Of a stretch of DNA of 64,000 nt, positions 37,293 through 50,383 are shown one piece after another. The notes below the pieces were generated by a model that saw only the letters and a list, made by a program, of their open reading frames with translations, was not told where the DNA came from and did no database searches. The position numbers and the translations under genes are program-made. The DNA is from Cardiocondyla obscurior (taxonomy: Eukaryota; Arthropoda; Insecta; Hymenoptera; Formicidae), in contig NC_091870.1 in NCBI RefSeq assembly GCF_019399895.1, forward strand, positions 1,942,001 through 2,006,000, written 5' to 3'. Positions within the stretch are counted from its first letter, which is position 1. Each line of letters begins with the position of its first letter.

Positions 37293-38300
37293 TTACACGC
37301 AGGAATAATAATTCCACGTCTCGCCGAATGGCACAATAACGCGTTTTACGGCTGTTCGCTGTGATCCAGCCTGGTGGACGTAATAATTGGATATAATGTT
37401 AGTTTTCCGAATCTCTCGTCGAGTTATATCATGCCAGAAATTGGCCGCGATGTCTTACAAGTACAAGGATATTTGGCTGTTACCAATATTTTAATTAAGA
37501 ATAAAGTCGAAATAATTTAAAATAAACCTTTTCTAAAAATCTAATCACGCTAATGACATTTTTACCGAAGTAGCATTGAACTGATCGCACATTCGACTTT
37601 TGTATTATACAGAAAGGTACGCGGTGCGTTTCGACGGCAAAATTTTCGACGTTTATTATCCAACTTAGAGCTCTCAAGGTAGCTGACTGTTAGCGTATAT
37701 TTGCATAGTTCTCGGCGAGTGCGTTTCGAGAGCGGAGCGTTTCGCTTCGGAAGTAAAAAAGTTTCTCGACGTGCAAGCGCGGAGAGTAGATCGCGGCGGT
37801 GCACCGGCGAAAAAAAAAACGCGTCTTTCGAGACGAAGAGGAAGAGGTAGAAGGAGTCGCAGGGGCGCCGTTCCTAGATCCCGACGAATGCAAACGTTCC
37901 ACCGGAGCCATTTCAGCGGGACGAACGTTTCGCGCGATCGCGCGTTTACGCGCGAGAGTGTAACCCAACGTTCGCGTAACACGCGACAGTTTGTCACAGT
38001 CAAGTGCTCCCTAAGTATGCGAGCGCCATTTGTCTTCGATTTTCCGTTCTGGCACAAACGTCATTCTACCCTTGCCGCAAATAGAATTAAATGTTTCTGG
38101 TCCGCGCCACCGCGCTCCTTTCATTCGTCCCCATTTTTTATCTTATGTCCGTCGCCTCCCACAACCGAGCGAGCAACACGAAAATTTCGGTAGCCGGGAT
38201 CAGGCAGCTGTTACGACAGCGCGACACGGCGGACGTAAGTGAATGATGACGGGTCTGCACACACGTTGAATTTCACCTGAAATATGTACATCGTAATCCG

Positions 38301-38320
38301 CCCCCCCCCTCCCCCCTCCC
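38301..38320 (-). other. C-rich tract, quadruplex motif on reverse strand
   Basis: Nine C, T, six C, T, three C. A four-run quadruplex is possible on the reverse strand if the nine-base run is split. Confidence 0.45.
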
Positions 38321-39129
38321 TTGACTCGTCACTTTTATCAGTTTTATTGTACCCCGTCGTTCTCCAGCGATATTCGTAATTCTCGCGTAACACGGCTATT
38401 TCCAGCGTCGCTTAATATATTAAGTTACTAATTGAAGTCGGGCAAGGTTCAAAAGTTTAAATTATAGGAAACGTGAGCTGTATATGTCGGCCAATTATTT
38501 AAAATGACCACGAATTTTACGAAGTCAAAGATAACGCATTGAACACCGCAAAACTTTTCAGACGTATTAAAGGAAAATAGTTAATGAAATCTTTCTCATT
38601 AAACATTTGCAAATGCAACGGATTTAAAAAGAAAAGAAAAAAAAGAAAAGTCTTATATTAATCTGCAGTTTGTAATTACAGGTTTACGCAATAATAATCT
38701 ATAACTTGTAATTACGCGTCTAAATATCAATAATGCGTGATTTCTAATTAACGATTGGCATATTAATAATTCGCAATTATTCAATGATTAATATTACGTT
38801 TCTGTTAGAAGCATGTAATATATTATACCGTTCATTTTATCGCAACATGCGTAGCGCAAACTATATTGACGCAAAGCATAATGCGAACATTAACTTAATT
38901 AGATTTATTATCATTACATTATGTGTTTCCCTCTAATGCGTATGATAACATTTATTATAACTCTTTATTACGTACGTTTCCCAGGGTAAAGCTTCAAAGA
39001 GCAATTTACAAAGCATATGTACTTTCAACACCTTACAAAATTTAATTATTAAAAGTGTTTGATATTTTAAATATTTTACTATCCTTTTCGTAACATTCTA
39101 AACGTTTGAGTACCTACTATTACGTAATC

Positions 39130-39224
39130 ATAATCGGCTAATAATGCGCTAGAAGAACGCAAAGAATATATGTATAGATATCTAAACGTTTTTCGCCGCG
39201 TAATAGTCTGCTGCGCGTCCTGAC
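39130..39224 (+). repeat. Dispersed repeat, copy B
   Basis: Partner of the segment ending at 8419. The core 39178-39224 shares TATCTAAAC, then TTTTTCGCCGCGTA, then GCGCGT.CTGAC with copy A. Similarity stops abruptly after CTGAC in both, suggesting a real right boundary. On the left it fades through an insertion-rich stretch. The copy sits in AT-rich DNA, unlike copy A, whose right flank is GC-rich. Confidence 0.6.
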
Positions 39225-40611
39225 TTAACGGTTAAAAATTAGCTAGACAGTCACTAAATAACGAATACTTCCTTAGAAATTGTAATTGCCAATACCATGC
39301 TGGTATATTTCTAATGTACACGATCTAATTACTAGTCGGAATTAAAATTGTTCGATGAATTTTCATTAACTTTTTTAACGCATTCGAGAATTTTAATTTC
39401 ATACAACACGCGTGGCATACTTTTTTTTTATTTTCTTTTTTTTTTTTTATTTTCTCTAGCCAGCAGCTAGTAATTGCGATCATTAATGCGCGCACAATCG
39501 AATGAAAGAATTTTCCACCGAGTTGTTTCGTTCTCTGGAGCAGTGCCAAATGATCATTTGCATCTCTCTTTTCTTCATTAAAAAAAAAGAGAGAAAAAAA
39601 AAAAGTATCACGGTGAAGGGTCGGTCGTTTGATCTAAAAATACAAGACAAAATCGGCCATTTGTCTGATTTACGAGTTCTCTCTGCGGAGGAAAGAAAAC
39701 CGATTTCGCCGTTTAGCAAAAGAAAATACCTCGGAAAAAAAAAGAGACAACTTTGCGCCGATTAATATGTCGGCCACGTTAATTATTGTACGTTCTTTGA
39801 AGATATTAGCGGGACGTCCTATACGTAATATTAAATAAACAACGAAAAAAAAAAACGCGCAAACGAAAAGTTCTACGCAGGAATACGTTAATTGCGCGAG
39901 GATAGGGTTTGTAGCTCCGATTCGAGTGCCAGGAGCACGGCTCGGCAGTCACGTATTTAAAAATCCCCGATAATTACCCTTCATTAATGGCGCCGTGCTC
40001 GTCTCGCAGTCTCCGCTAATTATTATTGTATTTATCGCGCAGCTCGGACGCGCCGGGACGAGTTTTTAATTTGCCCAGCCATGCGCGCACGCTCTCGCAC
40101 ATCGGGTCGGCCCGTGCTTTTTATTTTCGTGCTCCTTGTCCCCCGCGCCGCCCCCGACACCGCCACAGTACGGCTATTTTTTTTCTTTTTTTTTCTTTTT
40201 TTTTTTTTTCAAACGCGCGCCCATTTAGCGAGGGAATTTGTCGGACGGTGAAATATCTCTTTTGTCCGGCGATGCGACAGGCCGTTCTCGATTATTTCGC
40301 CATCGGGTCGCACGCGCCGCGTTGAGTCGCCTCGCGTCGCTTCGGTATTTTGTGTCTGTCGCTCGACGTTGAGGAAAATTCGCCACTCCGCTTACGAAAA
40401 TGTCGACCGTCGCACGTTAATTCGTTTTTACGAAAATAATATTGCCACCTTCCACTCTTCCCTCCCTCCCCAGTTACAAAATTGACTGAAAGTTGCAGAG
40501 AAGTGCGCGAGCGCTTTCGCCAGCGGGAAAATTAGACGGCGTACTTTCCGTCTGAATTTTTTTTCTATCATTTCAAGTTTTGCAAATTGAGAGAGGCTTT
40601 TTATTTCGCAG

Positions 40612-40695
40612 CACACGAACGGAATTAAATTACGCGACGAGGACAAGAACGGTTATGATTATCGTCGGGTGATCGATTACCATTACGTAGATTGA
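40612..40695 (+). other. Possible 3' terminal exon
   Basis: CTTTTTATTTCGCAG is a fair acceptor. It is followed by 27 open codons (HTNGIKLRDEDKNGYDY and more) and TGA at 40693. The composition is protein-like, but there is no upstream exon to pair it with and no close AATAAA. Confidence 0.12.
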
Positions 40696-41148
40696 GCTAT
40701 TAATGTAAGTTTCAACATTGATTGATCGTTCGGTAATTATCTAATTAAATTTCGTAAGAACGGCCGTCAATTAGTCGATCGCTCCTCAGAAGTTCCGCGC
40801 GGGCCGGAACGAGTGCCGGGCGCAATTAAGAATAGAATATCGCGCGAACGTACCCGCTGAATAATCGGATACCGTCGAGTATATTCTCTTGAAGCGCGCA
40901 CCCGATACTTGCCGTTTGGAGAAGCCTCGCTAATTGTTTTAAGCCGTGTAATATCTGTGTTCGCGCAGTCCCTGCGGCGGAAACGACGTGGCGCTTCGTA
41001 ATGCAATGAATTCGCATCGATCTTCCCTCGGCGTGCATTCTGCAGTCCGCGGTGGTGGTGAACGGGCACGGCGGGGCTGTGCAACGCACACCGCCCCGGA
41101 TCAATTCAAATTCGCATTATTGCCGAGAAGCCGGGCGCGCGATACACC

Positions 41149-41231
41149 GGCCGATCCGACACCTAATACCGGTAATTCCGGTTTATTAGGTTGAACCGCA
41201 TTAGGTTTCCGGTTTATTAGGCCGATCCGAG
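41149..41231 (+). repeat. Compound interspersed repeat
   Basis: GGCCGATCCGA occurs at 41149 and again at 41220. Between them TTCCGGTTTATTAGG occurs twice (41176-41190 and 41207-41221), preceded by CCTAATACCGG, which is close to its reverse complement. It forms a nested direct and inverted repeat of about 83 bases. Confidence 0.5.
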
Positions 41232-44003
41232 GCTCCATGTCCAGCGGCCGGCATTACCCCGGGCGATCGTTCATCGATACGATCTACGGACCGCCTCCAT
41301 GTTTAATCGAATAATCCTGATCGGCATTGTTTCGGCCGCGTCATCGGGAAATGACACGCGAAACTGCGTTTAAGACCTCCCCCCCTCGCCCACCCTCTGC
41401 GCGTCCGCGGGGGTTCCGATACCTCGTCGTTTTTATATTGTACCGTTAATACTTTGGTAATCGAGCATGGAAATAGAGAGGGATTAAGACAATAGATCAG
41501 TGGGGCCAAGTTTTCCATTATTGATACGTTTCATTGCTGAAAATTTATAGAGATTCAACGTGTGCGCACGTTGATGCATCTATCGCGCCGTGTGCGGAGA
41601 GTTCACGCGAACCTTGTTCATGTTTATTAAAGCGAATGAATTATTTGACCGTATCAGAAATTGATCGAGCCATGTCGATAATAGAACGGGAGATAATAGC
41701 ATTCAATTTCACGAATTGCTCTTCCTCTCTATTTCTCTCCCTACACTTATCTATCTAAGATACAAGTTGTTAAATAATTCCCTGGATTTGTATGGACTCC
41801 ATCAAGGGAGTTAATACTCTCCCAGTGTGACTACACGCGCCGTATGAGATTACTCCAAGTTTCTCCGACAAGATTGACGACGGAACTGTTGAATAAACGA
41901 CGTCGCGTATCGTAATTCACGTGTATATCGCTCTGCGAATAACTGAGATATGCGTCAAGTTGACACGAGACGAAAGAAAAAGAAAGCTTCACTTAATATG
42001 AATTACAGCTTTCACGTTTTTATTAATTAATTAATTTTGTTTTTTATTAGAAAAGCTCTCGGGAGCTCATTATAAAAATCCTATCGTTAAAATTTTTCTC
42101 TTTCTTTTTCTTTTTTTTATTTTTTTTTATTTTTTCGGCTAACGTGATCGTCATCGATTCGATTAGGGTTTATGTTTCTGACGAGAATTTGAATAAATAC
42201 TATCTCATTAACTTGCCTGCGAGTGACATATTGCGCACAGATTGCGGGCCACGAATGACGTAATTGATGTTATATAATATCGCTAATCGGAGGGAAAGCT
42301 CATTTCTCTGGCAAAACAGCCGAAATATAAACGGTTCAGAAATTTGATTACGGGATCTCTCGTTTTATCACCGGTATATTAAGCTTCGAGAAGAATCGCA
42401 AAGTCTTATTAAATGTTTGTGCTCCCGGGGATAAATTAGATCACTGGGTAAACAATTTTATTCGGACTCCTGTTTTTGGCTCTGCATTTTGAATCAACTC
42501 CATTTTATTCAATTAAAATTGTTTCGCTTGTAGCGATGTGCCAACGCAAAATATTTAATAGCATTATAGCCTATCAAGAAACTTCCGCCTATGGTTCTAC
42601 AATAATGAAAGCAAACCTTTTCATTTTGCGATTATCGTTCCATTACATCATTATCGGTCTATTAGCCGGGACGGAGCATTAAAATGATTACGTGGATCTA
42701 TCGATCGGCGGCTGGTTAGTTGGCTGTTCCTTCCGCAAGCAGCTACTACGGCTGAAGGTCAACGGCTGGGGAGAAAGTAATTTCTTGGCCAATAAACGGC
42801 AATGAGGGACGCGGATGCGAAGGGGAGAAAACGGTGAGGAAACCGCGCGGGGCAAACTAAGCGCGACGAAACGAGGGAGACTCCTTTTTTTAACCTCTAG
42901 TACCTTCCTCCGGCACGTCAAGATTCTTCCGGCGAAAGATCGGCTGTCGTTCATCATCCCCGACGAAGAAACTCGATCGAAGATATGATCGCAATAGCAC
43001 GAAGGCGAATATATATATATCGCGACACCTCGGATATTTTATGCATCTCGAAGTCAAGCTTTAAGCGCTCTTGAAAGCGCGATTCGACGGCCTTTATTTT
43101 TTTATTTTTTATTTTTTGTTATAAATAAACTTTTTATTCGAGCACAAAATACTAAGCGAAATGTTGGATAAGAAAAGGAAAGGGATTAAAAGAAACTTAA
43201 AAATACGAAGTATATATTGAAATAGCGTCGCGGACATTCGAGCACGGGTGCGGACTCACGATTAGATCTGTTTTCTCAGCCGCGAAATGCGCGTTCTATA
43301 TGCCAAGCGTTTAAATTTACCGGGATCACTCGCGCCCTGCCCCTTTTAATCTTAGCCACCGATTTAGCGGTTGTCCCCGCGTGTTTTCTTGGACATTCGG
43401 TAATTCTGGCGTCGCCCGGTATAACAATATAACGAGACGCGTCGCGCGACCGACACCCCGTGGACCGTTTTAGATTACCAGACGTGCGTTCGACCGTTCT
43501 CTTTTAACCTCCGCCTCTTCTTTGTATCTTTTCCGTCTCGCTCCATCTCCGGTATCAGCTCCGAGAGCACGCGGGCCAATGTTTCACTATCGAACACGTG
43601 CGTTATATCGCATGCACTTGGATTAACCTGACATTACGGACGCCACAGGAATAGAGTGCACCCATCTATCCATCCCGCGTTCCGTTGTCACGCGTACGTG
43701 GCAAGTTCCCGACGAAATAGAAAAATATCGAGTTCTGCAAATTGTTTCATCAAGTAATTCGCCATCGATATCGAATGTACAAACACGAACCTAACACGTT
43801 CGCGCAAGTTTAAATATAAATTGTTGACGTTAAACATAAATTTATTTGCATCTGTTAAAAACCTGTATTTTTTTTCATAAGCAAAATACGCGATGTAAAC
43901 GAATACAAATGTACTTAGCCGCTAATGGGTATCTTTTAAAATATACATACCCATCGGTTTATATTCATTTATTTCATTTAATTTTCATATATTCAATTTT
44001 TAA

Positions 44004-44031
44004 TTTTTTTTTTTTTTTTTTTTTCCCCCCC
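44004..44031 (+). repeat. T21-C7 homopolymer junction
   Basis: 21 T followed directly by seven C. Confidence 0.85.
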
Positions 44032-45190
44032 AAACGTCAATGTGTACGAATCATTTTTTTAAGAGATACAAATCCACGGAAATGAATAAAAAGTTTAAAT
44101 AAACGTACAATTCCAAAAGAGACACGCTTCAATTCATCTTTTTTAAAAATTAAATTTGTATTATTAAAAAAAAAAAGAAAAAAAAAAACAAGCCACCCAT
44201 GTATGTATCTTTTAAATCATAATTGCGCCAGTCTCGTTCCACGTTTTGCATGCACGAATAACATTTATACGCTAATGCACGCGGGTCGTGTTCGTCGCGG
44301 TTATATTCTCCGCTATTCCCGGTCGTCGGCAACAATACGACGTCGCATCGTTGAGCGGCTGGCTCGTTTTAGATTCCGTGAGACGCGGGACTTTTCTTTT
44401 TGCTACCAGCGGTCTGTACTTAAGCCGATCTCGTTAGTTGTACCCTTACGTGTCTAAATACGACGGCCCCGACGACGTAACGACGTTTCTTTCGCCCAAC
44501 CCACTTTTTATTTTTTTTTTTATTTTTTTTTTTTCTTTTTTTCGCCCGACTACAATCGCGCCCGCTTCTCGCGCGCGCTGCTTCATAATTGAATTACTCG
44601 TTGTCTGAGGGCGCAATACGTTAATTACAGTTGACCGGTCACTTTCGTACCTCGGCCAAGTACGTGAGTTTTTAATTATCCCCGCCGGTAGCGGCGTCAC
44701 TCGTTACGTTATCATATTATAGGCGTTCATATGCGAAGCGCGTATATAATAATACAACAAAGGACCGAGTTAAGGTGTCTTTAAAATAGCAACGTCCCGA
44801 CATGTAGGTCATATTTATCACGAAATGTAACTTAATTTACCCACCCCTTTGTGGCGTGTGTTTCATCTAGATTGTACGTCTTCCTTTGTCAAAGAGCACG
44901 ATGGCGTAAAGGCGCCGGGTTCCGTTTCTTATTTCTCACGGTGGTCGTTTTTAGACGAAATCGGGACGAGCAGAGAAGACGCGCTAACTAACCGCGGCGC
45001 ACAGAAGCCGCGCGACCGATACGTGCCCCCGTGCGTTTACGGGTGGCTATTATTAGTCTTAATAGACCATGTGTTACAAGTGGAAGCGTCGTCAGGACAT
45101 CCTTTACGCGCGAGTGTGTCGCCGTTAAGAACAATGGCAAAGGAATAAGCTCCGAAGGGTCGTGTGCAAGTCTTGAACGAGCTCTCTTGT

Positions 45191-45260
45191 TAATCCCGCG
45201 GCAGTCGCGTGGATTACATTTGTAAACCTGCAGCAGTAGCGTGGATTACATCTGTAATCC
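45191..45260. promoter_or_regulatory. Duplicated palindrome with four TAATCC-type sites
   Basis: Two units 32 bases apart, 45201-45228 and 45233-45260, agree at 25 of 28 positions. The second contains GGATTACATCTGTAATCC, an inverted repeat with 8-base arms. The first has the same design with one arm mismatch (GGATTACA, TT, TGTAAACC). Together with TAATCCC at 45191 there are four TAATCC/GGATTA cores in 70 bases. TAATCC is the established core site of K50 (Bicoid/Otx/Pitx/Goosecoid class) homeodomains. A regulatory role is inference. Confidence 0.4.
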
Positions 45261-46440
45261 CGGTAAAACCTTTCATCCAAGTTTAATTTTTTTTTTTTTT
45301 TCTTTCGTTTTTCCCTCCCTCTTTTACTTTTCTTGCTTCGTTACATATGGCTCGAGCTAAGAGGACGATTAATTTCATCGCCAGCGAAAACCTTCGATTA
45401 CATACGGATGTACGCTATCTCGGTATGAAATCGGAATGAATATCAGTTGCGTAGATTCCAACGACATCGTATTAATTTAGTCTCTGTTTTTTAATTTATC
45501 AAGTATTTAATGTACCTTTTCTGTTCGTCGAATCGTAATTTAATTGCGTACGTGGGAATAACAAAAAAAAATAATAATAATAAAATAAAAATAATTAGAA
45601 CGCGACTGAAATAAAGGCAGGAAAAACAAGGCGTGCTGAACAAAAAATAGAGTGTCGGTGCGAAATTTGAAAAAAAATCTAGTGAAAACAAGCCGCGTAT
45701 AGGTCTCTGGAATCAAAGCGATTTCTGGCGCGAACGTCCAGGAAATGGGAAGGGGGAGGAAACGGAGATTGAAAAAAGGGTGACTGTCGCCGATCGCGCA
45801 TTTTCGAATTCTCTCCCGAGCTATATGCCTTTCCCTTTTTCAACGCTCTTATCTTGTCGGCATTCCCCGACTGGCTTTTCCCCATGCGAGAGCTTTTTGA
45901 CGTCCCGATACCGCGCGCGTATTGGCACAAGTGCCAAAAAAAAAGAAAGAAAAAAAAAGGAACGTTTTCATTTTTCCGCTTTGTGATACATTACAATGAC
46001 TTGCCGAGGGTTAGCAAAATCGTGATTTGTCTTATCAAAACGAGAAAAGATAAAATACTACAAGCACGTAACGTATATTGCGAATGTGATATTACGGAGA
46101 CGGTCTCTTCGTTCAGCCGCGACAAATTGAACCGAGCGTAACCAACCCGTGACGAAATTTTGGCTGTTTTTGCTCCTCACCCCTCATTTATGCGGTACCG
46201 ATCTTCAAACCCTTTTGCTAACCGCGCGGTCGGGCGGGCCGCGTTTTATGCGAAGCTGCGCCGCACCGCCGTTTAAGTGCTCGGCTCGTAAACGCACCGG
46301 GCGCGGGGGTTGACATCCGGCATTATCGTACCATGATTTACGCATTCCCGCGTCTGTGTACCTATTTCACCGTTTCGCATCTCCTTTCGTCGAAATTTAT
46401 TACAACCGTGCGCGGCAGCCCGCTTTAATACGAGGCGTTT

Positions 46441-46456
46441 CGTCGTCGTCGTCGTC
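46441..46456 (+). repeat. CGT microsatellite
   Basis: Five CGT units. Confidence 0.8.
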
Positions 46457-46860
46457 TTCCTTTACAGGACGCCGCCAGCCCCCTCGTAGCAACGTCTCGC
46501 GATTTACCTCGTCTCTCTTTTATCCTTCCGCCAGGACCCGCCACCCCGTCGTTTCCTTTTCCAGCGTTTCTCCGTTTACCGCCTAACCACCGCCCGGTAC
46601 GAAGCCGCTCGGCGCGGATTACAACGTGTAAAAGGGAGGGCGCCGGTGCGGGGGGGGGGACCGCGGAGATCCGCGCCGGGAAACGCTCCCAGGGGCTCGA
46701 CGGGCGATAAATAATCAGATTAATGAAAAATATTTCCTGCCGCACGCGCGCGCGGGGGGGTGTGGAGCGTCTGCGCTCGAGTGCACTTACGTATAACGCC
46801 CGTTCGTTATCCTGTGTGCGTGCGCGGGGTAGAAAGGGAACGGGACGAACGACGAAACGA

Positions 46861-46885
46861 GGGGCGGAAGGGGGAGGGTCGGGGG
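46861..46885 (+). other. G-quadruplex motif
   Basis: GGGG, GGGGG, GGG and GGGGG with loops of five, one and two bases, in a G-rich block at 46820-46915. A separate GGGGGGGGG run lies near 46651. Confidence 0.6.
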
Positions 46886-48911
46886 AGGTTGGCGGAGGTT
46901 AGCGGGTGGGTTTATTTGCAGAAGCGTTACGTGGCGTAATTTCGTCGGGAAATTGCGAGCTGCCTCGGCATTGGAGGAATTTAGAAATAATACGGGACTT
47001 TGTATTTCATACACGCGCGTTCTTCATCGTTGTTTAAGTCTGTATGTGTGTGCGCGCGTTGCGCGCGGGTGTGTGGGTGTATTTTGAGTGTGACGGATGG
47101 TCGATTTAGATTCGCGACACAGTTTCGCTGTGGCAATATGTAAAGTAAACATGCGGAAGACCGCGTGGGTATCGCTGGCATCTATGTAAAAATAATTTAA
47201 ATGTTTTATGCTTTTATCTCGACGTGTATTGTGACACGAAATCGTCGCGATGGATTCAGATTTTGTATTTCGCATATTTTCATATTTTATAATGGCGATG
47301 GATGACGGGAATTAACGCGGAGAGATAACGGGACTCAAGAGACACGTTACTTTTATAATAGGTATTATCCTAATTTTATAATGAAAATAAATCGAGTTTT
47401 CCACCTCGTGCTCGAAAATTGGCAAACATATTTAATTAAAAAAAAAAAAGAAAAAAAAAAGAAATTATATCGCTGATAAATTCTTTTGTATATTCTATGA
47501 TTTTATTTGATTTTTTAATTTCTAACAGAAAGGAAATTTACGACATGCAATTAGACTATCCTCGACATTTGTCCGAAATAAATTTCCCATACTAAATGCA
47601 ATAAAGCAGAGGTGATGTTACAAGCTGAAAATATCTTAGAAGTTTTGTACATCCCGGTATTTTATGACGGGGAACGGTCGCTTTACATCCGCGCCATAAT
47701 TCTGTCACGTTAAAATAAATGTAACAAGGAGATATTTCTGTTACCGTCGTGACTGTCGTGTTTCAGCAATTGCGTACGAGCAAGGAAAGCCAACCGTGGA
47801 TCGCCTCTTCTCGTTATTTTAATATAGTTCTATCTAAATTGCAAATAGATGTTAACAATCCACGTATCAAATTACTTACTCATTTGCATACATTGTTTTA
47901 CTTCCCGCAGAAAGTTACGCAATTACCCAGGGGAGTGCGCAATATTTTTCTTTCTTTATTTTATATTTTTTTTTCCTTTTGCCGCAATTCAATTTTAAAT
48001 AAATAATGTTACACGTCTTTTCCATCCGTATTGAAAACCCAACTGTTTCGGTGCCAAGTCGTCCCGGTTAATCAAGAGTGAATTTAATTGGGTTTGTCAA
48101 GCTTTGTTTCTTTCACCGCAAACCGATCCGACGAAAACGCAGACGATGGCCATCGGCTCGTGTAGGATTTGTCGGTGACGTAAAATAAAATATATATATA
48201 AAAAAAAAGAATAAAAAAATAAAAAAAACCCGCGCGGGCGCATGCACGCACACACTCGGGCCTTTATCGGGCAAAAGTTTTTAATTAATCGTCTGTGACC
48301 GAAGTTTTTGATTGTACTAACAGCGCCGCGGCCGGCCGAGGTGAATAAGCGTTCATTCGACGCATTTGAATAATACCTCCGCGTTCGTTTCGCGTATTTT
48401 CTGTCGGCGCAGTTTCCCATCGCAATACTTGTGATTTATAAATTCCGGCCGTCGAATTTACGATTGTTACACGCACGATATTGGTTCAAGCGCTCGATTG
48501 GCGACCTAATTGTATATGTGGGCATCGATTTTTTTCCGGCGCACGTCAAGGCGTTGGAAAGTCTGAATTAATTAAGGGCCGAGAAAATTTACAGCTCACT
48601 AAAGAAGAAATTAAATCGCTGCGATTACATAGATATTTTTTTTACGGAAAATTACAGAGTTTTTTTTTTGGTTTGATATTTTTTTTTTTTTTTTGGTTGA
48701 TGTTAATTTTATTGATTTTATCATCCCCCACATGTAAATATCACGTATGTACGTTTTTAAGCACAAATTCAGCGGAATTATATTTCTTTACCTAAATACA
48801 TTTTTGCTAATACGAGCGCACTTTTATTCATAATGACGTCGCGAGTGGACGCGTCTCTTATTTGCATCATTGCGCCTCGCATGCGAGCGTTCACGTCGCG
48901 GAAAAGCGCGC

Positions 48912-48947
48912 CGTATGTACCGTAAAGATCGTCGCATGGTACATACG
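48912..48947 (+). repeat. Hairpin with 10-base perfect arms
   Basis: CGTATGTACC (48912-48921) pairs with GGTACATACG (48938-48947). One G-T and one T-A pair extend the stem to 12, leaving a 12-base loop. The right side continues into TACATACATC, a short TAC/ATAC-rich stretch. Too short for a typical microRNA precursor. Confidence 0.5.
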
Positions 48948-50300
48948 TACATACATCTCCCATTGCACTCGCGTTTTATTCCTCGTTCGACCGTAACGAA
49001 TCTAAACCGCGTACATTCTTGTCAACCGGGTTCTCGTTAGAAAGTCCGAGAAGACGGCGCTTATGCACGGGACTGGAAAATCGGGAAAAGCTTGCCGGGG
49101 TCAAGTGGAATGGATTGCGCTCGGTGACCAACTGCGCCAACGGCGGTCGTAAAAGGCGGACGTGTGATTAGTTTTTGCAACAGTGGACGGCGAATGAATT
49201 TAATTCTCTAGATGCCGAAGCTATCTCGCGCAGTGGAACAATCCCTGAAATGCGTATTGCATGCAATTCTTTAAAGTACCCCCGGCGCTTTAAGGCGCCG
49301 TTCGACGGCGCGGCTGAAAGAGACACGGGATCCGCGTAATGATCCCGGTGAAATTTCGCGGACGAGAGGAACTTTCGGACGGTCTGTAAATTTTCGTTCC
49401 CACCCAGCTTTATCTATAAAACATCTTTGTCTGCGGAGGATGCTCGTTATCTATTAACTCGCGAGACTTGTGGCGTTCCGCGCGAGTCGCTATTCTCATT
49501 TCGATGTTTCAAAGAGTCTCGGCTGCACTGTTCGGTTCCTATTTCGGTGCCTCTTTCGCGGATCTTAAATTCACGTTAAATTTCGTTAAGCTCCACCCGA
49601 ACGGGTACTCGACCCGCTGCTCAATATTTCAGTGCAATTAGGTGGCAATACGCCTCCGCCGTACGGTAAATTATTCAGCAAAACTCCGGAGTGAAAATAA
49701 ACCGACGGTCCAGCGGGGGCTCCGAGGGCCCACCCGGCAGGGGGATCATCCATTACTTAGCGCGCGTTAACGCACTTTGCCTGTAAAACGCATTGCGCGC
49801 GCGCGCCCTCGTCATCGTTGACGTTAATCGAGATCGAACTAGGGTCACGGTGCCGTCCCCTTAGGAATATATAACGAGTTCGCGGCGGTACGGCATTCAC
49901 CTACGTTATTAATCGGCTGTCCGGCACCGTTACATCGTTGACAACGTTGAATACGCGCCCCGTAACTTTCCGATAAACGGGACGAGATCCGCCGGAAGAA
50001 ATTTCGAGCTCCGCAAAAGTCATGGGCGCTTTATTTAAACGAGACGGTAGATAAGAAAAATCTCGGAATCTCTATTGTCAGGTTTGCGCGGCGTAAATTC
50101 GCAAGCGCAAGTGAATCTAGTAGATCTGAACTCGATTTCGATTCCGTGACATTTTCGGGACTGTTCTCGCAAGACGCGCTGCGACCGCCGTGGAACTAAA
50201 ACTGCAGACGAAAATAAATCATGATGCGAACGCATTTCCCAGGAGGGAAGTGAGATGTAGTATATTCATTACAAAGGTGTAATTAATCACGAATGTTTCG

Positions 50301-50304
<4 letters not shown>

Positions 50305-50336
<32 letters not shown>

Positions 50337-50383
50337 AAGAAAGAAGAAAAAAGAGAAAAGGAGACAGAAAAAAAATGGAAACA
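50305..50383 (+). repeat. A30 plus purine tract
   Basis: 30 A followed by an almost pure A/G stretch. The longest homopolymer in the window. Confidence 0.9.

Larger units (their letters stand above)
32730..39129. other. Presumed first coding intron, proximal part
   Basis: Begins at the donor after the signal peptide. No second exon was recognised. Apart from the ORF at 34728 it holds pyrimidine tracts and microsatellites. 38400-39130 is notably AT-rich. Confidence 0.45.
39225..45190. other. Presumed intron, middle part
   Basis: No supported exon. Contains the compound repeat at 41149 and low-confidence acceptor-like sites. Confidence 0.4.
45261..48911. other. Noncoding, with GC-rich block
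   Basis: A CpG- and G-rich block at 46200-46920 stands out from AT-rich flanks. No exon recognised. Confidence 0.4.

Noticed and set aside
41161..41221. TTAGG motifs that could suggest insect telomeric repeat
   Set aside because: Only a few, non-tandem occurrences inside a larger repeated unit.
49866..49900. TATATAA followed about 30 bases on by an initiator-like CATTCAC
   Set aside because: Weak initiator, no downstream promoter element recognised, and no transcript start evidence in the sequence.
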